Assembly (NCBI RefSeq): GCF_002205675.1
Contig: NZ_NISK01000004.1
Location: 434,001-498,000 of the forward strand
Direction: 5' to 3'
Origin: Sphingopyxis bauzanensis
Lineage (GTDB): Bacteria; Pseudomonadota; Alphaproteobacteria; Sphingomonadales; Sphingomonadaceae
DNA: 64,000 bases
The translations under genes and the position numbers were made by a program. Shown piece after piece: positions 1 to 7,517 of the stretch. Below the pieces are notes generated by a model. The model was given only the letters and a program-made list of their open reading frames with translations. It had not been told where the DNA came from and searched no databases. Numbering within the stretch: position 1 is the first letter of the stretch; each line of letters opens with the position of its first letter.

Positions 1-213
1 CGACAGCAGCCATAGCGCCGCGAGCAGCGCGCCGACCGCCAGCGCTTCGAACGCAAAACTGCGCCAGAAGCGCGCGCGGGCGCGGGCGTAGGCGGCCTGC
101 GCGTCGTTCGCGCGTTCGACCTGAAGCGTAAAGGCGCGGTCGCCCGGACGCGTCGGCGGTGCCAACATCGCGGTCAGCATCGCATCGATGTCCGTCTGAT
201 TCGAGGCCGTCAT
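1..213 (-). CDS. Small membrane protein, possible anti-sigma partner (partial)
   Basis: The start and first 71 codons are present and the gene runs off the left edge. Its ATG overlaps the stop of the sigma-factor gene in an ATGA arrangement, so the two are translationally coupled. The visible part is a soluble, Ala/Arg-rich N-terminus (starting MTASNQTDID) followed by the beginning of a hydrophobic helix around residues 55-71 (ALAVGALLAALWLL). A short membrane protein directly after an ECF sigma gene is often its anti-sigma factor, but no zinc-binding ZAS motif is visible in this part. The role is inferred from position only. Confidence 0.6.
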   Translation of the reverse strand, partial: MTASNQTDIDAMLTAMLAPPTRPGDRAFTLQVERANDAQAAYARARARFWRSFAFEALAVGALLAALWLLS

Positions 214-866
214 GCGTCCGCTCCTTCGCCGATCATCTTCTGCGCCTTGGCGCGCCCGCGCAAGACCAGGGATTTGAGCGTGCCGAGCGGCACCCCCATG
301 ATCTCGGCCGCCTCACCGTGCGACCAGCCATGGCCGAAGCACAAAGTGAGCGCAGCGCGTTCCTGCGGCGAGAGTACGGCGAGCAAGCGGTCGGCGTCGA
401 TCGCCGCATCGCTTGCGCCGCGCGGATCGGTCGACGTCGGCGCGTCGTCATCGCGGCCCGCCAGTCCCTCGCGCCGCCGCGCGGTGCGCCGCTGGTCGAG
501 AAACAACCGCCAGCCGATCCCCATGATCCAGGCCGCATAACTCCCCTGCCCCCGATAATCGTCGGCGCGTTGCCACGCGCGGACGAAGGCTTCCTGCGCC
601 AGATCGTCGGCGTCGCATCCCGCGGCGCGCGCAAGGAATGCCCGCAACCGCCCTTCGTGCCGCAGCACGAGGAGCTGGAAAGCGGCACGATCCCCCCCGG
701 CAACCCGCTGGTTGAGAGCCCAATCTTCATCGGCGCTCCCACCATCACGCAGCGGCGCGCTCCTCGGCAGCCGCGGCGCGCGCGAGGCGGCGGCGGACGA
801 GCAAGGCGATGCCGACAAAGATCGGGAAGAGTGACGCACCCGCAGCGGTGCGGATGATCTGTTCAT
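210..866 (-). CDS. ECF-type RNA polymerase sigma-70 family factor
   Basis: This is a sigma-70 family protein that would direct RNA polymerase to a stress or envelope regulon. Region 2 is seen at about residues 50-125 (RVAGGDRAAFQLLV, then DADDLAQEAFVRAW). Region 4 has a helix-turn-helix at about residues 170-210 (LSPQERAALTLCF, then SHGEAAEIMGVPLGTLKSLV). The coordinates give the longest ATG frame, but its first 38 codons overlap the DUF6249 gene and look non-conserved. A CTG at 750-752, preceded by GAGGAG at 7-nt spacing and overlapping the upstream stop by 8 nt, is a credible real start. The gene lies between two membrane-protein genes that probably belong to the same operon. Confidence 0.85.
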   Translation of the reverse strand: MNRSSAPLRVRHSSRSLSASPCSSAAASRAPRLPRSAPLRDGGSADEDWALNQRVAGGDRAAFQLLVLRHEGRLRAFLARAAGCDADDLAQEAFVRAWQRADDYRGQGSYAAWIMGIGWRLFLDQRRTARRREGLAGRDDDAPTSTDPRGASDAAIDADRLLAVLSPQERAALTLCFGHGWSHGEAAEIMGVPLGTLKSLVLRGRAKAQKMIGEGADA

Positions 867-1347
867 TGCCCTGGATCAGCCCGAAGCCCGCCATCGCGAG
901 GCCGATCGCCAACAAGACAAGGGCATTGCGGTCATCACCCGGCGCCTCAGCCTCGCGGCTGCCGCCGACATGCTCATATGGCTTGTTGAGCTTTTCGATC
1001 AGCGGGCCGACCGAATCCGACTTGGCTTCGAGCGCGCGGCGGATCGAACGATGGAGCATCCACGCGTGGAGCAGCCGTGCGAGCAGGAAGAAGCCGACGA
1101 CAAACAGCGCGACGACCGTTAAATTTTCCAGCAGGCTGAACAACTGGTCGCTGATCGCAACCAGTTCGGTCGTCGGCGGCGGCGCCGGGATATAGGATGC
1201 GATTTCGCGCGGGCTGATATAGGCCGCGATATCTTCGGCGCTGATCGATTCCGCGACCGGAACCGATACTGTCGTGGGGGCGGGCGGCGTCGCCGCGGGG
1301 GCGGGCACGGTGGCGGCAGCGGCCGCGGCGGCAATCAAAAAATCCAT
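745..1347 (-). CDS. DUF6249-type membrane protein
   Basis: Protein of 200 residues with an Ala/Pro-rich N-terminal hydrophobic segment, a second membrane helix near residues 85-105 (TVVALFVVGFFLLARLL), and two C-terminal helices (ALVLLAIGLAMAGFGLI and LFPIFVGIALLVRRR). The C-terminal pair matches the DUF6249 layout, which often sits beside ECF sigma genes. Two ATGs are close together. GGAGAG is only 2 nt from the first (1351-1353) but 8 nt from the second, so the second is chosen. It is the first gene of the sigma operon. Its function is unknown; sensing or anchoring in sigma control is an inference. Confidence 0.7.
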   Translation of the reverse strand: MDFLIAAAAAAATVPAPAATPPAPTTVSVPVAESISAEDIAAYISPREIASYIPAPPPTTELVAISDQLFSLLENLTVVALFVVGFFLLARLLHAWMLHRSIRRALEAKSDSVGPLIEKLNKPYEHVGGSREAEAPGDDRNALVLLAIGLAMAGFGLIQGNEQIIRTAAGASLFPIFVGIALLVRRRLARAAAAEERAAA

Positions 1348-1353
1348 CGACAT

Positions 1354-1804
1354 ATCTCTCCGTCATACCGCACCGGCATGGTGAAACCACAGGCGACGGC
1401 TTCCCGCAAGGCGGGGATGAACTGCACCGGGGAGCACATATCAACCGCCGCGCGAAGCCGCCGCCCGGACCGGCGCAAGGGCCGATCATCAGCTAGACGG
1501 CGCGGCGGTGGTGTATAGATGCATGGCGACGAGAAAATTTGCGCGGGCCCGCAAAAAGACGCGGTTCGTCGCATCGCAACGGCGACGAGGTTGTCAAAGT
1601 CTGTCAGCGCGCAACTTTTCTTGAGATGCGCCGGATATTGCTCGATCAAGGGGGCGGATTTATCACCGGCGGCGCTGGCCGCGGCCCCCGCTCCCCCCTC
1701 TGGAGATCCAGCAAATCTCCTGCTCAAATATGAATTGATCGCCGATCCGGTTGTTTGTTCACGAATGGACGAACAACGAGACGAGATGTTGCTGCGACGA
1801 CATT
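1354..1804. other. Intergenic region without recognisable gene
   Basis: About 450 bp between the sigma operon and the aldolase remnant. Open frames exist on both strands, but none has a ribosome-binding site, a recognisable domain or convincing codon use. The first 100 bp on the minus strand should hold the promoter of the sigma operon. An imperfect inverted repeat (GTTGTTTGTTC and GACGAACAAC, about 1750-1776) is visible. I see nothing else. Confidence 0.5.
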
Positions 1805-2210
1805 CTATATTCGCTTACTCTTTCGATGTTCCGCCGCCAGCATGTCGAGCGCGACGTCGACGATCATGTCTTCCTGCCCGCCCACCATCTTGCGCCAGCC
1901 GAGCTCGACGAGGATCGCGCGGGAGTCGAGCCCATGGTCGGCGGCGGCGGCGATGAAGACTTCGAGCGGGGCGTTGCCCGCCCCTGCCCCCATCCCGGCA
2001 AGGCTGGCATCGACGCGGATCGCGCCATTTTGCACCGCGACGATGCTGTTCGCGATGCCGAGGCTAAGGTTGTGGTGGGCGTGAACGCGGCGCTAGGTCT
2101 CAGGCGTCCGGACACGGTCATAGGCCGCAAACCGCGCCGCATACTGATCCATCCATCCGGTTCCCTATCGGCAATATGAAAGATGTCCCGCGAGTCCGTA
2201 CAGTCCTACA
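1805..2210 (-). pseudogene. 4-hydroxy-2-oxovalerate aldolase fragment (C-terminal part, nonsense codon)
   Basis: Reading the minus strand gives the aldolase core [17 protein letters not shown] followed by [20 protein letters not shown], a hallmark stretch of the DmpG/BphI/MhpE family, which splits 4-hydroxy-2-oxovalerate into pyruvate and an aldehyde. The frame upstream is interrupted by TAG where the family normally has Gln in a PETQ-like context (around 2092), and further upstream only weak resemblance remains (TDSRDIFHIADR). The N-terminal half, with the DxD metal site, is missing. The C-terminus after the core is also shorter than in intact enzymes. The fragment abuts a permease fragment at about 2210, a deletion junction. 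Confidence 0.75.
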
Positions 2211-2357
2211 CCCCGACCCAATGAACAGGCCGGTGCTGATCGCCCCGCCCAAGCCGATCGTGATGATCGGCGCCTTGGTCAAGCCGCGCTCAAGCGCCGC
2301 CTCAAGGTCCAGATAGGCCTGTTCGTCCATCGCCATTTCCCCCTGCCTGTCGGTCAT
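2211..2357 (-). pseudogene. Amino-acid permease fragment (N-terminus only)
   Basis: Starts with an ATGA overlap on the kynureninase stop, so it was once the next gene of that operon. The 49 recognisable residues include LERGLTKAPIITIGLGGAIS followed by TGLFIGSG, the N-terminal cytoplasmic helix and first membrane helix of APC/AAT-family amino-acid permeases (compare LKRGLxxRxIxxIALGGxIGTGLFxGxG). Homology then stops and the frame runs into aldolase-derived sequence. More than 400 residues are missing, so it cannot transport. It probably once imported tryptophan, kynurenine or a related aromatic amino acid (inference from the neighbour). Confidence 0.7.
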
Positions 2358-3625
2358 GTGACGGCGTCGCGTTCCTGATGTTCGGGTCGTTTCCAGACGC
2401 CCTGATCCATGATCGTCACCAGCCGGTCGACGGCATCCCAGACATCAGCATAGCCAACGTAGAGCGGGGTAAAGCCGAAGCGCACCGTGTCAGGGGCGCG
2501 GAAATCGCCGATCACCCCGGCGGCGATCAGCGCGCGCATGATCGGATAACCCTCGGCGTGCGCAAACGACACCTGGCTGCCGCGTTCGGCCGCTTCGCGC
2601 GGCGAAGCCAGCGTAAAGCCGTGTCCGGCGCAACGCTGCTCGACCAGGTGGATGAACAGATCGGTCAGCGCCATCGACTTGGTGCGGATCGCCGCCATGT
2701 CGGCCTGCAAATGAATATCAAGCCCGGTTTCGACGAGCGCCATCGACAGGATCGGCTGGGTGCCGATCAGAAACTGGCGCAGCCCCGGCTGCGGGCGGTA
2801 ACCCGGCTCGAAGGCAAAGGGCGCGGCATGGCCCCACCATCCCGTCACAGGCTGCAGCGCCTGCCCCTGATGCCGCTTGGCCGCAAATAAGAAGGCGGGC
2901 GAACCGGGGCCGCCGTTGAGATATTTATAGGTGCAGCCGACCGCAAAATCGGCATTGCAGCGATTCAGGTCGACCGGCATCGCCCCCGCGCTGTGGCACA
3001 GATCCCAGATCGCGAGCGCCCCCGCGGCGTGAGCGCGGGCGGTGATCGCCGCCATGTCATGGACATGCCCGCTCTTGTAATGGACATGGGTGATCGCGAC
3101 CGCGACGGTGTTTTCGTCGATCGCGTCCGCAATCTCGTCCTTTTCGCACAATCGCACTGACACGCGCCCACTGGTCGCCGCGGCGACGCCTTCGGCGATA
3201 TAATTGTTGGTCGGAAAATTGCTGCCCTCAAGGATCAGCACGCTGCGATCGGGCCGCATCGCCACCGCCGCCGACAAGACCTTGAACAAATTCTGACTTG
3301 TCGAATCGCAGACGATCGCCTCGCCCGCATCGGCACCGATCAGCGGCGCCAGCTTGTCGCCCAGCCGCACCGGCAGGTCGAACCAGCCGGCGCTGTTCCA
3401 GCTCTTGATCAGATCGGTGCCCCATTCGTGCGTCACAACCGTCTGCGCCCGCGCGCTCGCCGCCTTTGGCATCGCACCCAGCGAGTTGCCGTCGAGATAG
3501 ATCATCCCGTCGGGCAGGTCGAACTGGTCGCGCATCGGCGCCAGCGCGTCGGCGCGGTCCATGTCTTCGCACCAGGCGCGGCCGGGTGTTGCGGGAATTT
3601 CTATCGTGGCGGCATCAAGCGTCAT
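2354..3625 (-). CDS. kynU: Kynureninase
   Basis: A 423-residue PLP enzyme that hydrolyses L-kynurenine to anthranilate and alanine (or 3-hydroxykynurenine to 3-hydroxyanthranilate) in tryptophan breakdown. The N-terminal substrate motif DGMIYLDGNSLG is near residue 40. The PLP-lysine segment FAVGCTYKYLNGGPGSPAF is near residue 235 and the domain continues with GWWGHA. Length and motifs are those of an intact enzyme. The start ATG overlaps the end of the ALDH remnant, and the stop overlaps the start of the permease remnant. It is one of the few intact members of a decayed catabolic cluster. Confidence 0.95.
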   Translation of the reverse strand: MTLDAATIEIPATPGRAWCEDMDRADALAPMRDQFDLPDGMIYLDGNSLGAMPKAASARAQTVVTHEWGTDLIKSWNSAGWFDLPVRLGDKLAPLIGADAGEAIVCDSTSQNLFKVLSAAVAMRPDRSVLILEGSNFPTNNYIAEGVAAATSGRVSVRLCEKDEIADAIDENTVAVAITHVHYKSGHVHDMAAITARAHAAGALAIWDLCHSAGAMPVDLNRCNADFAVGCTYKYLNGGPGSPAFLFAAKRHQGQALQPVTGWWGHAAPFAFEPGYRPQPGLRQFLIGTQPILSMALVETGLDIHLQADMAAIRTKSMALTDLFIHLVEQRCAGHGFTLASPREAAERGSQVSFAHAEGYPIMRALIAAGVIGDFRAPDTVRFGFTPLYVGYADVWDAVDRLVTIMDQGVWKRPEHQERDAVT

Positions 3626-4066
3626 GGAAACATATCACCTTTGTCTGGGACATTTCGCGCATCGCAAAGCGCACGCCTTCACGCCCCATATTGCCCCGCC
3701 CGGCGCCACCAAACAGCATGGCGTCGAGCCGGTAGTCGGTCGAATCATTGATCATCACCCCGGCGACCCGCAAGCGCCGCGCCGCGTGGCGCGCGTGACT
3801 GATCGATTCGGTGAAGAACGCTGCGTGAATGGCATAATCGGCGCGGTTGGCGGCGTCGATGGCCGCGTCGAGTTCGGTGAAACGAAACAGGCTGGCGACC
3901 GGCCCAAAGGCTTCGTGACAGGCGACGCGCGCAGTATCGGCGACATTCGCCAGCAAGGTTGGGCGTACCAGCGATCCCGCGCGTTCACCGGCCGGTCGCA
4001 AGGTCGCGCCCGGTCAGCAGCTGCAATGCGCCGTCGGGTAGCCCCGCCGCGAGCAACAGCCAGAAG
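3615..4066 (-). pseudogene. Aldehyde dehydrogenase remnant (internal deletion)
   Basis: The last ~125 residues are a clean ALDH C-terminus: PTLLANVADTARVACHEAFG, VAGVMINDSTDYRLDAM, GGAGRGNMGREGVRF. Upstream, in another frame, is a second short ALDH piece (AAGLPDGALQLLTG), which belongs about 170 residues earlier in intact enzymes. The catalytic Cys and Glu region is therefore deleted, and the N-terminal NAD-binding part is gone as well. The MINDSTDYRLDAM segment resembles semialdehyde dehydrogenases. Beside kynU and an oxovalerate aldolase relic, 2-aminomuconate-6-semialdehyde dehydrogenase is a plausible ancestor (inference). Its end overlaps the kynU start. Confidence 0.8.
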
Positions 4067-4080
4067 TTATATAGTCTGAA

Positions 4081-4764
4081 TCAGACGAAGCGATTGGCGA
4101 TCGTGCCAATGCCGTCGATGCCGCCCGCAACCCGGTCGCCAGCGACGATCCGGCCGACGCCCGCCGGGGTGCCGGTATAGATCACATCGCCCGCCTTCAG
4201 TTCGACATAGGTCGACAGTTCGGCGATGATGTCCGCCACCGGCCAGATCATATCGGCGATGTCGCCGTCCTGGCGCAGCTCGTCATTCACCGACAGCCAG
4301 ATGCGCGCGGACGAAGGATGGCCGACGTCGACCACCGGGAGGATCGGCGACAGGATCGCACTATGGTCGAAACCCTTGGCCATATCCCATGGTCGCCCGC
4401 CGGCCTTGGCGTCGGCTTGCAGGTCGCGGCGGGTCAGGTCGTTACCAACCGCATAACCGAACACCGCCGCCAGCGCGTCATCCTCGCCGATATTGGTGCC
4501 GCCGCCGCCCAGCGCCACGACCAGCTCGATCTCGTGATGCAGGTTGGTCGTGCGCGGCGGCATTACAATATCGGCCGTCCCTGTAATGACTGCATCGGCG
4601 GGCTTGGAAAAAAAGAAGGGCGGTTCGCGGTCGGGGTCGCCGCCCATTTCGCGCGCATGATCGGCGTAATTCTTGCCGACGCAGAATATACGCCGGATCG
4701 GAAAACGCTGATCGCTGCCGGCAATTTCGGCGGATGGCATTGCGACGGGAAAAACGGGATTCAT
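4081..4764 (-). CDS. Fumarylacetoacetate hydrolase (FAH) family protein
   Basis: 227-residue hydrolase of the FAH fold (fumarylpyruvate hydrolase/NagK-like length). Visible motifs: RRIFCVGKNYADHAREMG (residues ~25-42), the metal-ligand segment NLHHEIELVVALG, then VGNDLTRRDLQ with the third acidic ligand, and VIYTGTPAGVG near the end. The start was set at the ATG at 4764 because AGAGGG lies upstream at usable spacing. The longer open frame has no ribosome-binding site. Substrate cannot be told from sequence. In its setting, a step of 3-hydroxyanthranilate/aminomuconate or gentisate-type catabolism is plausible. Confidence 0.85.
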   Translation of the reverse strand: MNPVFPVAMPSAEIAGSDQRFPIRRIFCVGKNYADHAREMGGDPDREPPFFFSKPADAVITGTADIVMPPRTTNLHHEIELVVALGGGGTNIGEDDALAAVFGYAVGNDLTRRDLQADAKAGGRPWDMAKGFDHSAILSPILPVVDVGHPSSARIWLSVNDELRQDGDIADMIWPVADIIAELSTYVELKAGDVIYTGTPAGVGRIVAGDRVAGGIDGIGTIANRFV

Positions 4765-4781
4765 GATGCGCCCTCTAAAGT

Positions 4782-5105
4782 TCAGACCGGCGGATAGAGC
4801 ACCGCGCGGCACTTGCCCAGATCGGTACCATCGATGCCGCTTTGCTTGTCGGCGTTCCGCGGGCTACCCATCTTGTCCTCGGGCCGATACCAAAAGCCGT
4901 AGAGCTTGTCGTTCGCCGCGACCAGCGTTTCGGCACCGATGCTGCCCTCCTCGTTCGAGAACCAGGCGAGCCGCATGATCCGGCCGAACAGCGTGCCGCG
5001 CAGCGTGCCGAGGCCGCTGTTGTAGCAGCCCCATATTTCGATGCCACGCTGGCGCAGCATGATCGGTCCATATTCGTGTGAATAGACGCCGCTGACGTCA
5101 GCCAC
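4782..5105 (-). CDS. Conserved hypothetical protein, probably truncated at its 5' end
   Basis: 107 residues from a GTG (5105), containing YSHEYGPIMLRQRGIEIWGC and GLGTLRGTLFGRIMRLAW, a pattern of short beta strands with repeated GxY/GTL turns. No named domain was recognised. The same frame stays open to about 5153, where a TGA interrupts just before foreign-looking DNA begins. The original gene was therefore probably longer, with an export signal now lost. It ends 17 bp before the FAH gene, so the two may share a transcript. Confidence 0.5.
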   Translation of the reverse strand: MADVSGVYSHEYGPIMLRQRGIEIWGCYNSGLGTLRGTLFGRIMRLAWFSNEEGSIGAETLVAANDKLYGFWYRPEDKMGSPRNADKQSGIDGTDLGKCRAVLYPPV

Positions 5106-5194
5106 CGCCGCGGCGCCGCGTTGTTCGACATCGCCGATGATCGCGACGGTCTCTCAGCTCCCGGAAAGTGAATCGCGATGAGCCCTCGCGCTAA

Positions 5195-5217
5195 CACTTT
5201 TTCAACAGCCTGCTAAA
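5195..5217. repeat. IS-end-like motif
   Basis: The string CACTTTTTCAACAGCCTGCT resembles the terminal inverted repeats of several insertion sequences, which read GGCTGTTGAAAAA inward. No matching second copy was found within a kilobase. It marks the boundary between the truncated hypothetical gene and the AT-richer block leading to tRNA-Gln. Read as a remnant IS end. Confidence 0.35.
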
Positions 5218-5482
5218 GAGCACTGCGAATTAGGGCCGCGCGACCTTCAACAATCGCCACCAACGCGCTAAGGATGTTTGGATCGCAACCGGTCTCGGCC
5301 AAGTCTTCGCTTACAGCCGTTGCCCGCACAGCTATGTCTAGTGCCAGGGGAATAATAATCTGAGAAAGCACCAAATTGGTCTAGATCTTCCCGGTCGGGA
5401 ATATCGTAATGTACATCATCGGATCGGTCATCGTGATTTCTTCCGTCAGGTTCGAGTCTTGCAACCCAAATCTATCCGAAAA
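5213..5482 (-). pseudogene. Unidentified reading frame split by an amber codon
   Basis: A single frame is open for about 90 codons except for one TAG at 5381-5383. An ATG at 5431 with GGAAGA 7 nt upstream begins MTDPMMYITIFPTGKI, then the TAG. After it the frame continues with LVLSQIIIPLALDIAV, AVSEDLAETGCDPNILSALV and a terminal TAG at 5213. Codon use is AT-richer than in neighbouring genes. No family recognised. Either a decayed gene of the integrated element or chance. Confidence 0.3.
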
Positions 5483-5579
5483 TCACCGTGGCCACCTCAC
5501 CCCCCCCAGTTACACCACCTCGTGGGACACGACCCTTGCTCGCAGTCTTGAGCGCCTTGATTGCGATGTTGGTAAGCAT
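5472..5579 (-). pseudogene. Tyrosine integrase stub (N-terminal arm-binding domain)
   Basis: ATG at 5577-5579 is preceded by GGGGAAAGGG at about 7-nt spacing. The first residues, MLTNIAIKALKTASKGR, fit the start of phage-type integrases with an Arm DNA-binding (DUF4102-like) domain, whose first helix reads LTDxAIKALKPxxK. After about 20 residues the similarity ends and the frame closes at 5472. The catalytic R-H-R-Y domain is absent. It lies downstream of the 3' end of tRNA-Gln, the normal position for such a gene. Family assignment from this short stretch is moderately sure. Confidence 0.5.
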
Positions 5580-5994
5580 GTTGGTACCCTTTCCCCACGT
5601 GAACGGGTTCGGATCCTGAGCGCTGAAATTTGTTGGTAGGAGCAAAATTGCTACCAACAATTTGGGCAAAAATGGGCCGAGCTACAAGGGGAGCGCCTGA
5701 GCCAAAGCGCGATTCCGTCTCAAAATAACTCATTGTTTTCATTGAGTTGATAGAGACGTGCCGAGCGTCCTTGGGACGCTCTGGAAGCACCGGCTGGCTG
5801 GGGCGGCACCGTGCTTGATCTCGTCGCCAGATCACGAAGGATCGACCGAGATTCTGCCGGAATGCCGGAAATCCTTGCCGAATGGCCGCTTTTCTACGCC
5901 ATGACTGGCGGAACCAACTGAGGGAGGAAATGGGGGAGGAGCTTCACCAGAAGCTGATATTATTCAACTAAATCAACGCTTTAGTTGGTAAATT
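5580..5994. other. Gene-free remainder of the tRNA-linked element
   Basis: About 415 bp between the integrase stub and tRNA-Gln, less GC-rich than the surrounding genome. A plus-strand frame from about 5753 to 5920 (containing GGTVLDLVARSRRIDRDSAG) has no start or identifiable family. No direct repeat of the tRNA 3' end was found on the far side of the block. I see no intact gene. Confidence 0.4.
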
Positions 5995-6068
5995 TGGATG
6001 CCCCGCGAGGATTCGAACCTCGATAGGCGGTATCAGAAACCGCAGTCTTACCATTAGACGACAGGGCA
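5995..6068 (-). tRNA. tRNA-Gln (CUG anticodon)
   Basis: On the minus strand the sequence folds as a full cloverleaf. Acceptor TGCCCTG pairs with CGGGGCA (one G-U), followed by T and an encoded CCA. The D-arm is GTCTAATGGTAAGAC. The anticodon stem GCGGT/ACCGC holds loop TTCTGAT, giving anticodon CTG. The T-arm contains GAGGTTCGAATCCTC. It decodes CAG. Its 3' end faces the integrase stub, consistent with use as an attachment site. Confidence 0.95.
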
Positions 6069-6224
6069 ATCGTGAGGCGGGCGCAATATGATTGCGAGGC
6101 CGCGCTGTCAAGGCCGCCGTGCTGTCCGCACAAGGTCGCTTGCCCTGCCGCATTTCGCCGCTAGCATCGCGGCATAACAGACAAGGGGCCGCGCGCCCGC
6201 GCGGACACCCGGAGGAGTGGGTTG

Positions 6225-7517
6225 ATGCGTCACGTCGCGATCGTCGGGTCCGGCCCCGCGGGCTATTACACCGCCGAAACACTGCAGAAAGCCGATGATA
6301 TTGCGGTCGATGTCATCGACCGCCTGCCCGTCCCTTATGGCTTGATCCGCACCGGGGTCGCGCCCGATCATCAATCGATCAAAGCGGTGTCGCGGCGCTA
6401 TGAGGGGACTGCATTGGCCGACAACGTCCGCTTTGTCGGCCATGTGTCGGTCGGCACCGATGTGTCGATCGACGAGCTGATCGAATTATACGACGCGGTG
6501 GTGCTGGCAACCGGGGCACCGAACGACCGGCCGCTGGACATTCCCGGCGCCGAGCTGCCCGGGGTGATCGGCAGCGCCGCCTTTGTCGGCTGGTACAATG
6601 GCCATCCCGATTTCGCCGATCTGAATCCGCCGCTGGGCGCCGCCGGCGTGGCGGTGATCGGCAATGGCAATGTCGCGCTCGACGTCGCACGCATTCTGGC
6701 CAAGACGGCGCAAGAATTCACCGGCAGCGACATCGTCGCGCATGCGCGCGAGCAGCTTGCGGGCAGCGCAGTGCGGCATATCCATATCCTCGGTCGCCGC
6801 GGCCCGCACCAGATCGCGATGACCCCGAAGGAGCTCGGCGAGCTTGGCCATCTCGAACGCGCCAGCCCGCGCGTCGATCCTGCCGACCTGCCCCCCGAGG
6901 GCGACGACGCGCTGCTCGAACCCGGGATGCGCAAGTCGGTGACGCATTTGCGCAGTTTTGCCGCCAACCCGGTCGCCAAGCCGGTGACGATCGATTTCGA
7001 CTTTTTCGCGATGCCGGTGGCGATCGAGGGCGAGGGACATGCCCAGCGGATCATCGTCGAACGCACGACGCTCGATGCCGAGCTGCGCAGCCATGGCACC
7101 GGCGAAACCTATGCGATTGACGCTGGGCTGGTGATCAGCTGCATCGGCTATCAGACGCCGCCAATCCCCGGCGTTCCCTATGAGCATGGGCGCGGACGGT
7201 TCGCCAATGACGACGGGCGGATCCTGCCCGGACTGTATTGCGTCGGTTGGGCGCGGCGCGGCCCGTCGGGGACGATCGGCACGAACAAGCCCGACGGCGC
7301 AAGGATCGCCGAGATGGTGTTGGAGGACGTCGGGCGCGGCGCGGGCAAGGCGGGGCGGCCGGGGCTCGACGCTTTGCTGGCGAGCCGTGGGGTGGCGCCG
7401 GTGACTTTCGCCGACTGGCGCCGGATCGAGGCGGCCGAGGTCGCCGCCGCGCTCGACGGCAACCCGCGTGAGAAGTTCGTTAGCGTTGAGGCGATGCTCG
7501 AAGCCATCGGGCGTTGA
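6225..7517 (+). CDS. Ferredoxin/adrenodoxin-type NADP+ reductase (FprA-like)
   Basis: 430-residue FAD/NADP oxidoreductase that passes electrons between NADPH and a ferredoxin. It has the FAD dinucleotide fold VGSGPAGYYTAETL at residue 6, LIRTGVAPDHQSIK near 45, an NADP-binding fold VIGNGNVALDVARIL near 145, and the C-terminal FAD contact GWARRGPSGTIGTNKPDG. This is the layout of mitochondrial adrenodoxin reductase and mycobacterial FprA. The start is the ATG at 6225 with GGAGGAG 7 nt upstream, not the TTG one codon earlier. The stop overlaps the start of the DoxX gene (TTGA). Confidence 0.9.
   Translation: MRHVAIVGSGPAGYYTAETLQKADDIAVDVIDRLPVPYGLIRTGVAPDHQSIKAVSRRYEGTALADNVRFVGHVSVGTDVSIDELIELYDAVVLATGAPNDRPLDIPGAELPGVIGSAAFVGWYNGHPDFADLNPPLGAAGVAVIGNGNVALDVARILAKTAQEFTGSDIVAHAREQLAGSAVRHIHILGRRGPHQIAMTPKELGELGHLERASPRVDPADLPPEGDDALLEPGMRKSVTHLRSFAANPVAKPVTIDFDFFAMPVAIEGEGHAQRIIVERTTLDAELRSHGTGETYAIDAGLVISCIGYQTPPIPGVPYEHGRGRFANDDGRILPGLYCVGWARRGPSGTIGTNKPDGARIAEMVLEDVGRGAGKAGRPGLDALLASRGVAPVTFADWRRIEAAEVAAALDGNPREKFVSVEAMLEAIGR

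Noticed and set aside
1750..1776. Inverted repeat near 1750 as an operator
   Set aside because: Arms are imperfect and no gene start lies within a sensible distance.
5160..5994. A functional integrative element
   Set aside because: Only an integrase stub and no second attachment repeat could be found; treated as a remnant.
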